NCBI RefSeq assembly: GCF_008087625.1
Contig: NZ_CP042997.1
Coordinates: forward strand, 9,734,001 to 9,798,000
Reading direction: 5' to 3'
Origin: Aquisphaera giovannonii
Lineage (GTDB): Bacteria > Planctomycetota > Planctomycetia > Isosphaerales > Isosphaeraceae
DNA: 64,000 bases
Shown here in pieces: positions 1 through 8,167 of the stretch. The notes beneath the pieces were generated by a model. The model was given only the letters and a program-made list of their open reading frames with translations. It was not told the DNA's origin and made no database searches. The stretch's first letter is position 1, and the number at the start of each line of letters is the position of its first letter. Position numbers and translations under genes: made by a program.

Positions 1-89
1 TCCAGGCCGTTCGAGAACGAGAAGGCGCCCACGGGGAGCGCCGAGTCGCCGAGCTGGAGCAGCCGCATCATCGAGGAGACCGCGCTCAA
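1..89 (-). CDS. ureF: Urease accessory protein UreF (N-terminal fragment, cut by window edge)
   Basis: Read on the minus strand, the first bases encode LLQLGDSALPVGAFSFSNGL, which is the hallmark N terminus of UreF. UreF is the GTPase-activating partner in the UreDFG complex that delivers nickel to apo-urease. Only about 30 residues are present; the rest lies left of position 1. The start is either a TTG at 89 or the ATG pair at 71; neither has a strong ribosome site. It follows ureE by about 50 bp in the same direction, as expected for a ureABCEF operon. The family assignment is firm despite the short length; the exact start is not. Confidence 0.85.
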   Translation of the reverse strand, partial: MSAVSSMMRLLQLGDSALPVGAFSFSNGL

Positions 90-138
90 CGCGCACCCCC
101 GGCGCTCGCGATGACGAGGCCCGTACCCATCGCCGTCC

Positions 139-714
139 TCATACCCGTCCCTGCTCATAAGACTTCGCATGAGAGTGGGGCGTGGAGTCCGCGCCGCCGA
201 AGAGGCGGCGGGCCTCGTGCGGGGCCAGGAAGGGGATGACCTCGAGGCCCGGCCTGAACTCGTGCGTGACCCCGGCGAAGGCGTGGGTCCGCATCACGGA
301 GTCCATCACGCGGCGGTCCACGGTGAGCGGGACGTACACCTCGGTCCCCTTGACGATCGCCGGCCAGTGCTGGTTGCCCAGCGCATGGCCGAGCTCGAAG
401 CAGGTCCGGGCGAGGGCCTCGGCCGGCTCGCCCAGGAGGGCGTCCAGGTGGATCACCAGGACCTCCTGGAGCCGGATCCGCACGGCGATGGCCGTCTTCG
501 TCCCCTCATCCCATCCGAGGATGTCGCCGTCTCGGAGGTGCGAGCCCCGGTCCAGAGCGACGGCGACCTCGGCGCCCGAGCGAGTCTTCAGGCGGAATCG
601 ATTCTTCTGCGCGTGCCACTGGTCCAGCTCGAGGACGTCCACCGTCGCCGTGGCCAGGCGGTCCGCCCAGGAGGGGTCGGCGAGGTTCCCGACGGGCTTC
701 TCGACCATCAGCAT
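139..714 (-). CDS. ureE: Urease accessory protein UreE (nickel metallochaperone)
   Basis: UreE binds nickel and passes it to the UreDFG-apourease complex. The 191-aa protein has an N-terminal UreE_N beta domain (from about MLMVEKPVGN) and a C-terminal ferredoxin-like UreE_C domain with GHALGNQHWP and VMRTHAF, the latter holding family metal-site histidines. The tail is short (PHSHAKSYEQGRV) with only two His, unlike the long poly-His tail of Klebsiella UreE. The open frame extends to a GTG at 750, but the extra residues are Pro/Arg-rich and the family normally begins at 'M(L/I)xVEK', so I place the start at ATG 714 (708 is also possible). It lies 40 bp downstream of ureC. Confidence 0.93.
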   Translation of the reverse strand: MLMVEKPVGNLADPSWADRLATATVDVLELDQWHAQKNRFRLKTRSGAEVAVALDRGSHLRDGDILGWDEGTKTAIAVRIRLQEVLVIHLDALLGEPAEALARTCFELGHALGNQHWPAIVKGTEVYVPLTVDRRVMDSVMRTHAFAGVTHEFRPGLEVIPFLAPHEARRLFGGADSTPHSHAKSYEQGRV

Positions 715-754
715 GAGGGAGCTCCGGGGGGGGCGGGCGGGCAACGGCACGCGC

Positions 755-2476
755 TCAGCCGAAGAAGTGCAGCCGATTCAGGGCGATCGACGTCGGCGGC
801 TTCACGGTGGCGTGCACGCCGTCCACGGTCACGGCGAAGGTCTGCGGGTCCACGTTGATGTCCGGGAGGAAGTCGTTGCGGACGAGGTTCCGCTTGGTGA
901 GCGTCCTCGTGCCGTAGACCGGCCGGACGAGCTTCTTCAGGCCGTACTTCGCCGCGACCCCCAGCTCGTGGGCCTCCCTGGAGATGAACGTGACGCACGT
1001 CCGATGCAGGGCCGAGCCGTGGGCGGCGAACATCGGCCGGTACATCATCGGCTGGCAGGTCGGCAGCGAGGCGTTCGGGTCCCCCATGCTGGCCCAGGCG
1101 ATCATGCCCCCCTTCAGGACCATCTTGGGCTTGGCCCCGAAGAAGGCCGGCTCCCAGAGGACCAGGTCGGCCATCTTCCCCGGCTCGATCGACCCCAGGC
1201 AGTCCGCGATGCCCACCGTGAGCGCGGGGTTGATCGTGACCTTGGCCACGAACCGGAGGACCCGCTGGTTGTCGTTGCCGGAGTGGGCGTCCTCGCGGAG
1301 CGGCCCGCGGGCCTTCTTCATGATGTCGGCCGTCTGCACGGTCCGCAGCCAGGTCTCGCCGACGCGGCCCATCGCCTGGGAGTCGCTGCTGATCATCGAG
1401 ATCGCGCCCAGGTCGTGCAGGACGCTCTCGGCCACGATCGTCTCGCCGCGGACCCGGCTCTCCGCGAAGGCGACGTCGGAGGGGATCTTGGGGCTGAGGT
1501 TGTGGCAGACCATGATCATGTCGAACAGCTCGGCCACCGAGTTCACGCCGCAGGGCAGGGTCGGGTTGGTCGAGCTCGGCAGGACGTTCGGCTGGCCGAC
1601 GACCTTCAGCAGGTCCGGCGCGTGGCCGCCGCCGGCCCCCTCGCTGTGGTAGGTGTGGATGGTCCGGCCGTCGAAGGCGGCGATCGAGTCCTCCACGTAG
1701 CCGGCCTCGTTCAGGGTGTCGGTGTGGATCGACACCGAGACGTCGTACTGGTCGGCGATCCTCAGGCAGGACCGGATCGTGGCGGGGGTGGTGCCGTAGT
1801 CCTCGTGGATCTTGAAGCTGGCGGCCCCGGCGCGGATCTGCTCCACCAGCGGGGCGATGCCGGTGGAGTTCCCCTTGCCGTGGAAGCCCATGTTGATGGG
1901 GAAGTCGTCGGCGGCGCGGAGCATCATCTCGATGTTCCACGGGCCGTTCGTGCTGGTCACGCCGTTGGTGCCGTCGGTGGGGCCGACCCCGCCCCCCCAG
2001 AGCGTGCCGATGCCGTTGCTGAGCGCGGCCCAGGCCTGCTGCGGGCAGATGTAGTGGATGTGGACGTCGATGCCCGCGGCGGTGAGGATCAGGTGCTCCC
2101 CGGATATGGCGTCCGTGGCCGTCCCGGTGGAGAGCCCCGGCGTGACGTGGTCCATCGTGCTCGGGTTGCCCGCCTTGCCGATGCCGACGATCCGGCCGTT
2201 GCGGACGCCGACGTCCGCCTTCACGACGCCCTGGATCGGGTCCAGGACGGTGACGTTGGTGATGACCAGGTCCAGGCAGCCGGACGCCTGGGTGAGCTGG
2301 TTGTCCGAGCCCATGCCGTCGCGGAGGGTCTTGCCGCCGCCGTACTGGAGCTCGTCGCCGAGGACCCGCAGGTCCCGCTCGATCTCGATGAAGAGGTCGG
2401 TGTCCCCCAGGCGGATCCGGTCGCCGACCGTCGGCCCGTAGAGATCGGCATACTGCTTGCGCGTGAGCTTGTGCAT
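755..2476 (-). CDS. ureC: Urease subunit alpha (catalytic)
   Basis: This 573-aa protein is the Ni-dependent amidohydrolase subunit that hydrolyses urea to ammonia and carbamate. Active-site residues align with Klebsiella UreC at a constant offset of +5: nickel ligands His139 and His141 (HIH), carbamylated Lys222 (FKIHED), His251, His277 and Asp365 (SSDSQAMGR), plus catalytic His224 and flap Cys324-His325. Two departures from the usual sequence are visible: the flap reads CHN where most ureases have CHH, and the 'TCTPGPW' segment reads TSTNGPW. All catalytic residues are kept, so activity is expected; it probably belongs to a divergent urease clade (inference). It sits 26 bp after ureB. A short purine-rich stretch precedes the ATG. 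Confidence 0.97.
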   Translation of the reverse strand: MHKLTRKQYADLYGPTVGDRIRLGDTDLFIEIERDLRVLGDELQYGGGKTLRDGMGSDNQLTQASGCLDLVITNVTVLDPIQGVVKADVGVRNGRIVGIGKAGNPSTMDHVTPGLSTGTATDAISGEHLILTAAGIDVHIHYICPQQAWAALSNGIGTLWGGGVGPTDGTNGVTSTNGPWNIEMMLRAADDFPINMGFHGKGNSTGIAPLVEQIRAGAASFKIHEDYGTTPATIRSCLRIADQYDVSVSIHTDTLNEAGYVEDSIAAFDGRTIHTYHSEGAGGGHAPDLLKVVGQPNVLPSSTNPTLPCGVNSVAELFDMIMVCHNLSPKIPSDVAFAESRVRGETIVAESVLHDLGAISMISSDSQAMGRVGETWLRTVQTADIMKKARGPLREDAHSGNDNQRVLRFVAKVTINPALTVGIADCLGSIEPGKMADLVLWEPAFFGAKPKMVLKGGMIAWASMGDPNASLPTCQPMMYRPMFAAHGSALHRTCVTFISREAHELGVAAKYGLKKLVRPVYGTRTLTKRNLVRNDFLPDINVDPQTFAVTVDGVHATVKPPTSIALNRLHFFG

Positions 2477-2502
2477 GAAAGGTCCCCTGCCCCGGCGGGC
2501 GG

Positions 2503-3006
2503 TCAGCCCTCGGAGGACTTGAATCCCAGCTCGTTCGCCTTCGCCACGGCGGTGATCTTGTTGGGCCGGTAGCTCGCCGGCCCGCCGCCGCCCGTCCAGC
2601 CGTCGACGAGGTTGTTGAAGCCGTAGCAGTGCTGCTTGCCCCCCATCGGGACGAGCGAGACCTCCTTCTCGTCCCCCGGCTCGAAGCGGATGGCGGTGCC
2701 GGAGGGGATGTCCAGCCGCAGCCCGAAGGCCTCGGGGCGGTCGAACTCGAGCGCCCGGTTGGCCTCGAAGAAGTGGAAGTGCGAGCCGACCTGGATGGGC
2801 CGGTCGCCGGTATTCCTGACCTTCATGCTGATCGCCGTGCGCCCCTCGTTGAGCGTGACCTCGCCGTCGGCGACGATCAGGCCGCCGACCGGCGCGGAGG
2901 ACCGGCTCTTCGCCTGCGGGGCCGCCTCGGGGTGGCGGAGCCAGTCGCCCACGCCGTGCTCATGCTCGTGCTCCCCGCCGCCCTCCGGTTTCTTCGTCTC
3001 GGCCAT
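2503..3006 (-). CDS. ureB: Urease subunit beta, extended with a His-rich N terminus
   Basis: UreB is a structural subunit of the UreABC trimer. The core from about residue 40 ([18 protein letters not shown]) through [19 protein letters not shown] to the [12 protein letters not shown] region is canonical. At 167 aa it is much longer than the usual free-standing beta subunit of roughly 100-110 aa. The extra length is an N-terminal tail of about 40 residues containing the alternating EHEHEHG and a further HPEAAPQ segment, plus a short C-terminal tail. The start ATG is the only one before the core. It follows ureA by 47 bp. The His/Glu run could bind nickel, but that is inference. Confidence 0.95.
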   Translation of the reverse strand: MAETKKPEGGGEHEHEHGVGDWLRHPEAAPQAKSRSSAPVGGLIVADGEVTLNEGRTAISMKVRNTGDRPIQVGSHFHFFEANRALEFDRPEAFGLRLDIPSGTAIRFEPGDEKEVSLVPMGGKQHCYGFNNLVDGWTGGGGPASYRPNKITAVAKANELGFKSSEG

Positions 3007-3053
3007 CGGGATCGCTCCTGCCTACGAGATGTTCGGATCGCGCCGGGGCGGCG

Positions 3054-3356
3054 TCACTTGATCGGGTCGTGGATCGTCACGAGCCGGCTGCCGTCGTCGA
3101 AGATGGCCTCCACCTGGACGAAGGGGATCATCTCCGCCACGCCCTCCATGACGTCATCCCTGGTCAGGACGTGCGCGGCGTCCTTCATGACTTCCTCCAC
3201 CGTCTTGCCCTCGCGGGCCCCTTCCATCGCGGTGGCGCAGAGGACGGCCATGGTCTCGGGGTGGTTCAGCTTCAACCCCTTGGCCTTCCGCTTCTCGGCG
3301 ATGTCGGCCATCTGGTAGATCATCAGCTTCTCGATCTCGCGCGGGGTCAGGTGCAT
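3054..3356 (-). CDS. ureA: Urease subunit gamma
   Basis: A 100-aa protein, exactly the usual length of UreA, beginning [14 protein letters not shown] and carrying the family segments [13 protein letters not shown] and [18 protein letters not shown]. It is a structural subunit packed against UreB and UreC. It is separate from ureB (not fused as in Helicobacter). It lies 53 bp downstream of the urea transporter and 47 bp upstream of ureB, all on the minus strand, so transporter and enzyme are likely co-transcribed. Confidence 0.97.
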   Translation of the reverse strand: MHLTPREIEKLMIYQMADIAEKRKAKGLKLNHPETMAVLCATAMEGAREGKTVEEVMKDAAHVLTRDDVMEGVAEMIPFVQVEAIFDDGSRLVTIHDPIK

Positions 3357-3409
3357 CGGTTCGCCTCCGCAACGGAGCCGGGGATGCCGGCCGGGCTGCC
3401 TTCTTCACT

Positions 3410-4366
3410 TCATGGACGCGCGGTGCCGCGCCTCTGCAGGTACGGGTCCAGGGCGATCAGGGCCAGGACGATCCACGACGCCGCGACGAACGGGGCCGTC
3501 AGGGCCGGCAGTCCCAGGGACTTCGGGAAGAATTCCGTCAGCGGGACGGAGATCGCCGCGGCCAGCAGCACGGGGACCAGCGACGGCCGGGCCAGCCAGA
3601 TCGCCATCGCCGCCAACGCCGCGTTGTAACCGTACAGGCCCAGCGCGATGGACGACTCCGGGTCGCGGTGGTAGGACGCCAGCAGCGTGCCCGCCATGGA
3701 GCCGATGGCCGCCGTCGTCGCGTGCCGCCAGTCCGACAGCGCGATGCCGATCAGGAAGAGCAGGCCCGTCAGGGGGCTGGCCTCCAGCCAGACCTCCGCC
3801 TCGCCCGACAGGACCTCGGCGAAGAACCCGGCCAGCGACCCTTCCGAGACGGGCGAGGGGCCCGCCGGCGCGTCGATCTCATGCCCCGCCAGCCCGTGGA
3901 TCGCCAGCAGCAGCCCCCAGGTCACCACGACGAACGGCGCCGTGTAGGTCGGGAACGGCGCGAATCGACGGCAGAGTCGCGTGACGACCGCCGCGAGCAC
4001 GCAGCCGATCGCGATGGCCAGCCAGGTCATCGGCCTCGGCTGCAGGAGGACCAGGGGCGCCACGCCCACCAGCGCCGAGTTGAACCCGTAGATCCCTTGC
4101 TCGATATCGTCACGTGGAAACTTGCACAAAAGTGCTGTCCCCGCGCCTATCATCGATCCGAATACGGCACCGAACGCCACGAGGGGCGACCCCACGGCCA
4201 GCCCGGCGACGAACAAGAGTCCCGTCGCAGCGTTCGGCTGGAACATCACTTGCGCCACGCCACGGAGCACGACGAGGGCCGCCCTCCAGGGCTCGCCCTT
4301 CATCCAGCCGCGGACCTCCGAAGGCGTCTCGATGATGACAATCTCCGGTGCTGGGATGTCGATCAA
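3410..4366 (-). CDS. Urea transporter (UT / SLC14 family)
   Basis: A 318-aa integral membrane protein with the two-fold internal repeat of urea channels: QGIYGFNSALVGVA in the first half is mirrored by LGLYGYNAALAAMA in the second, and PTYTAPFVVVTW by PALTAPFVAASW. About ten hydrophobic segments are visible. UT channels allow passive urea entry; being first in the urease operon fits supply of substrate to UreABC. A GC-rich inverted repeat (4408-4429) lies about 40 bases upstream of its start and could act in the mRNA leader. Start is the ATG at 4366; no better alternative seen. Confidence 0.93.
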   Translation of the reverse strand: MIDIPAPEIVIIETPSEVRGWMKGEPWRAALVVLRGVAQVMFQPNAATGLLFVAGLAVGSPLVAFGAVFGSMIGAGTALLCKFPRDDIEQGIYGFNSALVGVAPLVLLQPRPMTWLAIAIGCVLAAVVTRLCRRFAPFPTYTAPFVVVTWGLLLAIHGLAGHEIDAPAGPSPVSEGSLAGFFAEVLSGEAEVWLEASPLTGLLFLIGIALSDWRHATTAAIGSMAGTLLASYHRDPESSIALGLYGYNAALAAMAIWLARPSLVPVLLAAAISVPLTEFFPKSLGLPALTAPFVAASWIVLALIALDPYLQRRGTARP

Positions 4367-4407
4367 GTCGAGTCGAGCACGGCCGCCGGGCAGGGTAGCG
4401 GCCGCGA

Positions 4408-4429
4408 GTCCGGGGCTCGCCCCCCGGAC
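4408..4429 (-). promoter_or_regulatory. 8-bp hairpin in the leader of the urea operon
   Basis: GTCCGGGG (4408-4415) pairs perfectly with CCCCGGAC (4422-4429) around a 6-base loop. It is 42 bases upstream of the urea-transporter start codon, in the 193-bp divergent region shared with the first porin. It could be an mRNA leader structure or an operator; no U-tract follows on either strand. Function is inference. Confidence 0.35.
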
Positions 4430-4559
4430 AAAGTCTCAGCCTAACGGGAAGAAGTGAAGGGTCAAGACACTCGGGGCCGATTTAAAGGTTCTAACCCCTA
4501 AAGTCGTCACGCGTCACTGCCCGGCCATCCCTCCTCCCCCTCGCAGGAGGCAGCGAAGC

Positions 4560-6296
4560 ATGCACACCCCACTCGTCACGCCCGGGCGATCGCGGCGTCG
4601 ATCGTGGCCCGCGGTCCCCGGGCTCCTCGGCGTGCTGTGCGGGGTTGCCATGGCCGCCCGGGCCGCCGCACAGGACTCGCCGCCGGCGCCACCGGCCCTC
4701 CCGGCGGGCGCCAACCTCACTGTACCGTCGAATGCGGAACTGGCCGAGGAATTGAGGCGGCTGCGCTCGGAGGTCGCGGAGACCCGCGCCCTGCGGCAGG
4801 AGCTCGAGAGCCTGCGCGGCCAGATCCAGTCCATGAACGCCGCCGCGGCCGGGTCGGCCGCGAGGGCCTCCGACTTCAACGCCCGGGGCGGCGCCGGAAC
4901 GGGCGGCGAATCCCTGAACTTCCGCAACGGATCCCCGGCCGACGCCGGCGGCCGCGAGGCGGCGGGGACGCCGGGCCGGTACCAGTCCGGCACCTTCGGG
5001 GGCGATTCCGACGCGGAGGTCCAGCGGTACGGCCTGAAGGGACGCTACAAGTACAACGACAAGGCCACCGGCCCGCTCGGCGGCGGCGGCTACTTCCACC
5101 TCGGCACCGAGGACGACGAGTTCTCGCTCAACATCACCAACCAGATCACCGTCGACGGCACGTTCGTGGACAGGACCGGCCTGCCCACCACCGAGAAGGG
5201 CTTCAACATCCCCTTCGCCCGCACCTTCTTCTACGGCAACATCACCAAGGACTTCAGCTACCAGGTCGGCACGCAGGGGTTCCTCGGCACGTTCAACCTC
5301 CTGGACCTGTTCATGGCCTGGCACATCAACAAGTATGTCACCATGCGCGCCGGCAAGGGCCTGACGCCGCCCGTCTACGAGTACTATGCCTTCACTCCCG
5401 CGCTGGAGCCGGTCATCACCAACTCCCCCCTCTATCAGGTCGCCGCCAAACGCCCCGTCGGGATCATGTTCAACGGCATGCTGTGGAAGGAGCGGATCCA
5501 GTGGTGGTCCGGCGTCACCAACAGCGGGACCAGCCTCTTCGGCGACCTCGATCGCAACGTGGACTACAACGGCGCCGTGGACCTCACGCCGTTCCGCGGC
5601 GAGGGCTGGGAGGACACCGTCTGGGAGGGCCTGGGCGGCGGCGTCGGCTTCTCCGCGGGCGATCAGCAGTACCTCCTCCAGCAGCAGGGCGTGTCCATCT
5701 CCAACAACGGCGAGTCCACAACCAACCCGGCCTTCTCCACGGTGCTGGGCGTCCCCTTCCACTCGTACGACGCGAACGTCTCGGCCGACGGCATGCAGAG
5801 CATCTTCGCGCCGCACATCTACTGGTACGGCCGGTTCAGCGTCCTGGCCGAGTACGTCAACTTCAGCCGCGAGCTCCGTGATCCGACCACGGTCGGCCGG
5901 TCCACGCAGCGGGCCTACTACGTGAACCTCTCCTACTGGCTCACCGGCGAGCGCGACTTCCGGGGCAACGGCTTCCAGGGCTACTCCACGGTCATCCCCA
6001 GGCGCCCGTTCAGCCCGAGCAACAAGGAGTGGGGCCCCGGGGCCTGGCAGCTCGCCGCCCAGTGGTCGGAGTTCAACGCCGGGACCGGCGACTTCCGCCG
6101 GGGCTTCGTGGATCCCGCGACCAACGCCAGCCTGATGCAGAACTTCATGGGCGGCGTCAACTGGTGGCCCAACCGCTACACCCGCTTCAGTTTCGACTAC
6201 GTCTGGACGCACTTCAACAGCAGCATCCCGCTGTCCGGCCGCAGCCCGGTGGACGGCTACCAGACGTTCTGGATGCGGTTCGCGATGTTCTTCTGA
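4560..6296 (+). CDS. OprP/OprO-like outer-membrane porin with N-terminal coiled coil
   Basis: A 578-aa secreted protein. An N-terminal Arg-rich stretch and hydrophobic segment (about residues 18-38, ending AARAAAQ) form a signal peptide. Residues about 60-92 (AELAEELRRLRSEVAETRAL) form a coiled coil. From about residue 160 the sequence is rich in alternating aromatic/polar beta strands and ends in Phe (WMRFAMFF), typical of a beta barrel of the phosphate-selective porin O/P family. The substrate is not shown; phosphate is only the name-giving case. AGGAGG at 4545-4550 fixes the ATG at 4560. A related paralogue follows 33 bp downstream, so the two are likely co-transcribed. Confidence 0.82.
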   Translation: MHTPLVTPGRSRRRSWPAVPGLLGVLCGVAMAARAAAQDSPPAPPALPAGANLTVPSNAELAEELRRLRSEVAETRALRQELESLRGQIQSMNAAAAGSAARASDFNARGGAGTGGESLNFRNGSPADAGGREAAGTPGRYQSGTFGGDSDAEVQRYGLKGRYKYNDKATGPLGGGGYFHLGTEDDEFSLNITNQITVDGTFVDRTGLPTTEKGFNIPFARTFFYGNITKDFSYQVGTQGFLGTFNLLDLFMAWHINKYVTMRAGKGLTPPVYEYYAFTPALEPVITNSPLYQVAAKRPVGIMFNGMLWKERIQWWSGVTNSGTSLFGDLDRNVDYNGAVDLTPFRGEGWEDTVWEGLGGGVGFSAGDQQYLLQQQGVSISNNGESTTNPAFSTVLGVPFHSYDANVSADGMQSIFAPHIYWYGRFSVLAEYVNFSRELRDPTTVGRSTQRAYYVNLSYWLTGERDFRGNGFQGYSTVIPRRPFSPSNKEWGPGAWQLAAQWSEFNAGTGDFRRGFVDPATNASLMQNFMGGVNWWPNRYTRFSFDYVWTHFNSSIPLSGRSPVDGYQTFWMRFAMFF

Positions 6297-6329
6297 TCGC
6301 CGCGTCGTGTCGCCGGCTCGCCGCGAGGA

Positions 6330-8048
6330 GTGATGATGCCAGGGGCAACCCGGAGGACGACGCGGATGCGCAACCTTCGGGCGGCGGCGGTCGTCATCGC
6401 GGCCCTCTGCGCCGGCCGGCCCGGCCTCGCCCGGGCCCAGGCCCCGGCGGCCGCCGCCCCCAGGTCCGCCCCCGACGTCGAGGATCGCCTCCGCCGACTG
6501 GAGGGCCTCGTGGACCGGCTCGCCACCGAGAACCGCCAGCTCGCCGCGGAGAATCGGAAGCTCGCCGCGGAGATCCGCGGTCGGCCGACGGCGGCCACCG
6601 TCGACCACGCCGTCCGCGCGTCCCAGGGAGAAGGCCCCCGGCCCCCGCTCCCCGCCCCGGTCCTGCCCGGCGCATCGCCCGCCGACCCGGAGGACGCCCC
6701 GCAGGGCGAGGCCGGCGTCGCGGAGACTGCGGCGCCCGGGGCCGCTGCCCCCGCCTCGGACGACTGGCCGACGGGCGGCGGCCGGATGCTCTCCGCCCTG
6801 CTCGACGCGGGCGGCGGCGCGGGCCAGGTCGAGGACGACCGCATGGGCCGCTTCCTCGCGGGCCGATACGACGGCGGCTACGTCCTGGTGGCGCCCACCG
6901 ACGAGCAGCGCACGCCCTTCGCGCTCAAGTTCAACCTCGCCTCGCAGCTGCGCTACACCGGCTTCGCCCGCGCGGCCGACTCCTGGACCGACAGCTCCGG
7001 GCTGATCCGGCCCATCCTCAACCAGAGCTACTTCTCGCTCAACCGGGCCTGGTTCACCTTCAGCGGGTTCGCCTTCTCCCCCAAGCTCCGCTTCAACGTC
7101 TCGGTGTTCACCACGTCGACCACGAACCAGACCATCTTCCAGGGCTTCTTCGGCTACGCCTTCAGCGAGGCGTTCGCGCTCTACGGCGGCTACTACAAGG
7201 TCCCGGGCACCCGGGAATGGCTCGAGTCCGCCCGCTACACGCTGGGGGTGGACCGCACCATGGCCAACACCTTCTTCCGCCCGTCGCTCAGCCCGGGCGT
7301 CTGGGCGACCGGCGAGCCGATCGAGAACGTCTATTACTATGCCGGCATCTTCAACGAATTCAACGCGTCCTACCTGACCACCCCTCGGAACAACAACAAC
7401 ATGACCTACTCCGGGAACCTCTGGTGGGAGCCGCTGGGCGAATTCGGCCCCGGCTACACCGACCAGGAGCTCCACGAGACGCCCGTGGCACGCACGGGCA
7501 CCAGCGTGTCCTACCAGCGGAGCTTCCGCGAGAGCGACCTGTCCGGCGGCGCGACCAACCCGGAGAACACCATCCTCCGCCTCTCCGACGGCACCCCGTT
7601 CTACCAGCGGGATGCGCTCGGGCCGGGCGTCCTGGCGCTGGCGGCCAACGTTGCGCTGGTCTCCTACGACCTCTCGGTCAAGTACCGCGGCTGGAGCCTG
7701 AGCGGCGAGTATTACGCCCGCTGGATCCAGGGGATCGCCACGAGCAGCGGGACCGTCCCGCGCGACCTCCTGAACCTCTTCGACAGCGGCGGGCTGGCCC
7801 AGGTCTCCTTCTCGCCGATCCCGACGAAGCTCGACGTCTTCGGCCGCGGCTCGATCGTCAGCGGCCACTTCGGCGAGGGCTCCGAGATCGGCGGCGGCCT
7901 GAATTGGTACATCCTCGGGACCCGCAACCTCCGCGGCACCGTCGAAGTCAAGAAGATCAACCACTCGCCCGCGAACAATCCGCTCTACGGCTACTTCGCC
8001 GGCTACAGCGGCACCCTCGTGCAGGCCCAGGTCGTCACCGACTTCTGA
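6330..8048 (+). CDS. Second OprP/OprO-like porin with N-terminal coiled coil
   Basis: A 572-aa paralogue of the upstream porin. It has a signal peptide (about residues 13-37, RNLRAAAVVIAALC ... ARAQA), a coiled coil (DVEDRLRRLEGLVDRLATEN with repeated RQLAAENRKLAAE), a Pro/Ala linker, then a beta-barrel region ending GYSGTLVQAQVVTDF with the C-terminal Phe expected for BAM recognition. Possible starts are the GTG at 6330, ATGs at 6333 and 6336, or ATG 6366 just before the signal peptide; GAGGAG at 6325-6330 favours a start slightly further downstream than 6330. Coiled coil plus barrel resembles other planctomycete porins that may tether the outer membrane; that role is inference. Confidence 0.8.
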   Translation: MMMPGATRRTTRMRNLRAAAVVIAALCAGRPGLARAQAPAAAAPRSAPDVEDRLRRLEGLVDRLATENRQLAAENRKLAAEIRGRPTAATVDHAVRASQGEGPRPPLPAPVLPGASPADPEDAPQGEAGVAETAAPGAAAPASDDWPTGGGRMLSALLDAGGGAGQVEDDRMGRFLAGRYDGGYVLVAPTDEQRTPFALKFNLASQLRYTGFARAADSWTDSSGLIRPILNQSYFSLNRAWFTFSGFAFSPKLRFNVSVFTTSTTNQTIFQGFFGYAFSEAFALYGGYYKVPGTREWLESARYTLGVDRTMANTFFRPSLSPGVWATGEPIENVYYYAGIFNEFNASYLTTPRNNNNMTYSGNLWWEPLGEFGPGYTDQELHETPVARTGTSVSYQRSFRESDLSGGATNPENTILRLSDGTPFYQRDALGPGVLALAANVALVSYDLSVKYRGWSLSGEYYARWIQGIATSSGTVPRDLLNLFDSGGLAQVSFSPIPTKLDVFGRGSIVSGHFGEGSEIGGGLNWYILGTRNLRGTVEVKKINHSPANNPLYGYFAGYSGTLVQAQVVTDF

Positions 8049-8167
8049 ACCCCGGCACTCCCCCTTCCCCGCCCCAAGATTCGCCGGTATCGTACGAATC
8101 CCTCCCGGGCCGCCTCGCCCCGCGCCGGCCCGACTCGACCACGATCCGCTCGCGCCGAGGATCCGCC

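Noticed and set aside
182-2572. 796-aa plus-strand open frame across the urease genes
   Set aside because: It is antisense to ureC/ureB/ureE, with Arg/Val/Asp-rich composition typical of GC shadows; no family similarity.
4491-7964. 1157-aa minus-strand open frame opposite the porins
   Set aside because: Antisense shadow of two well-supported plus-strand porin genes; composition is Gly/Ala/Arg/Val repeats.
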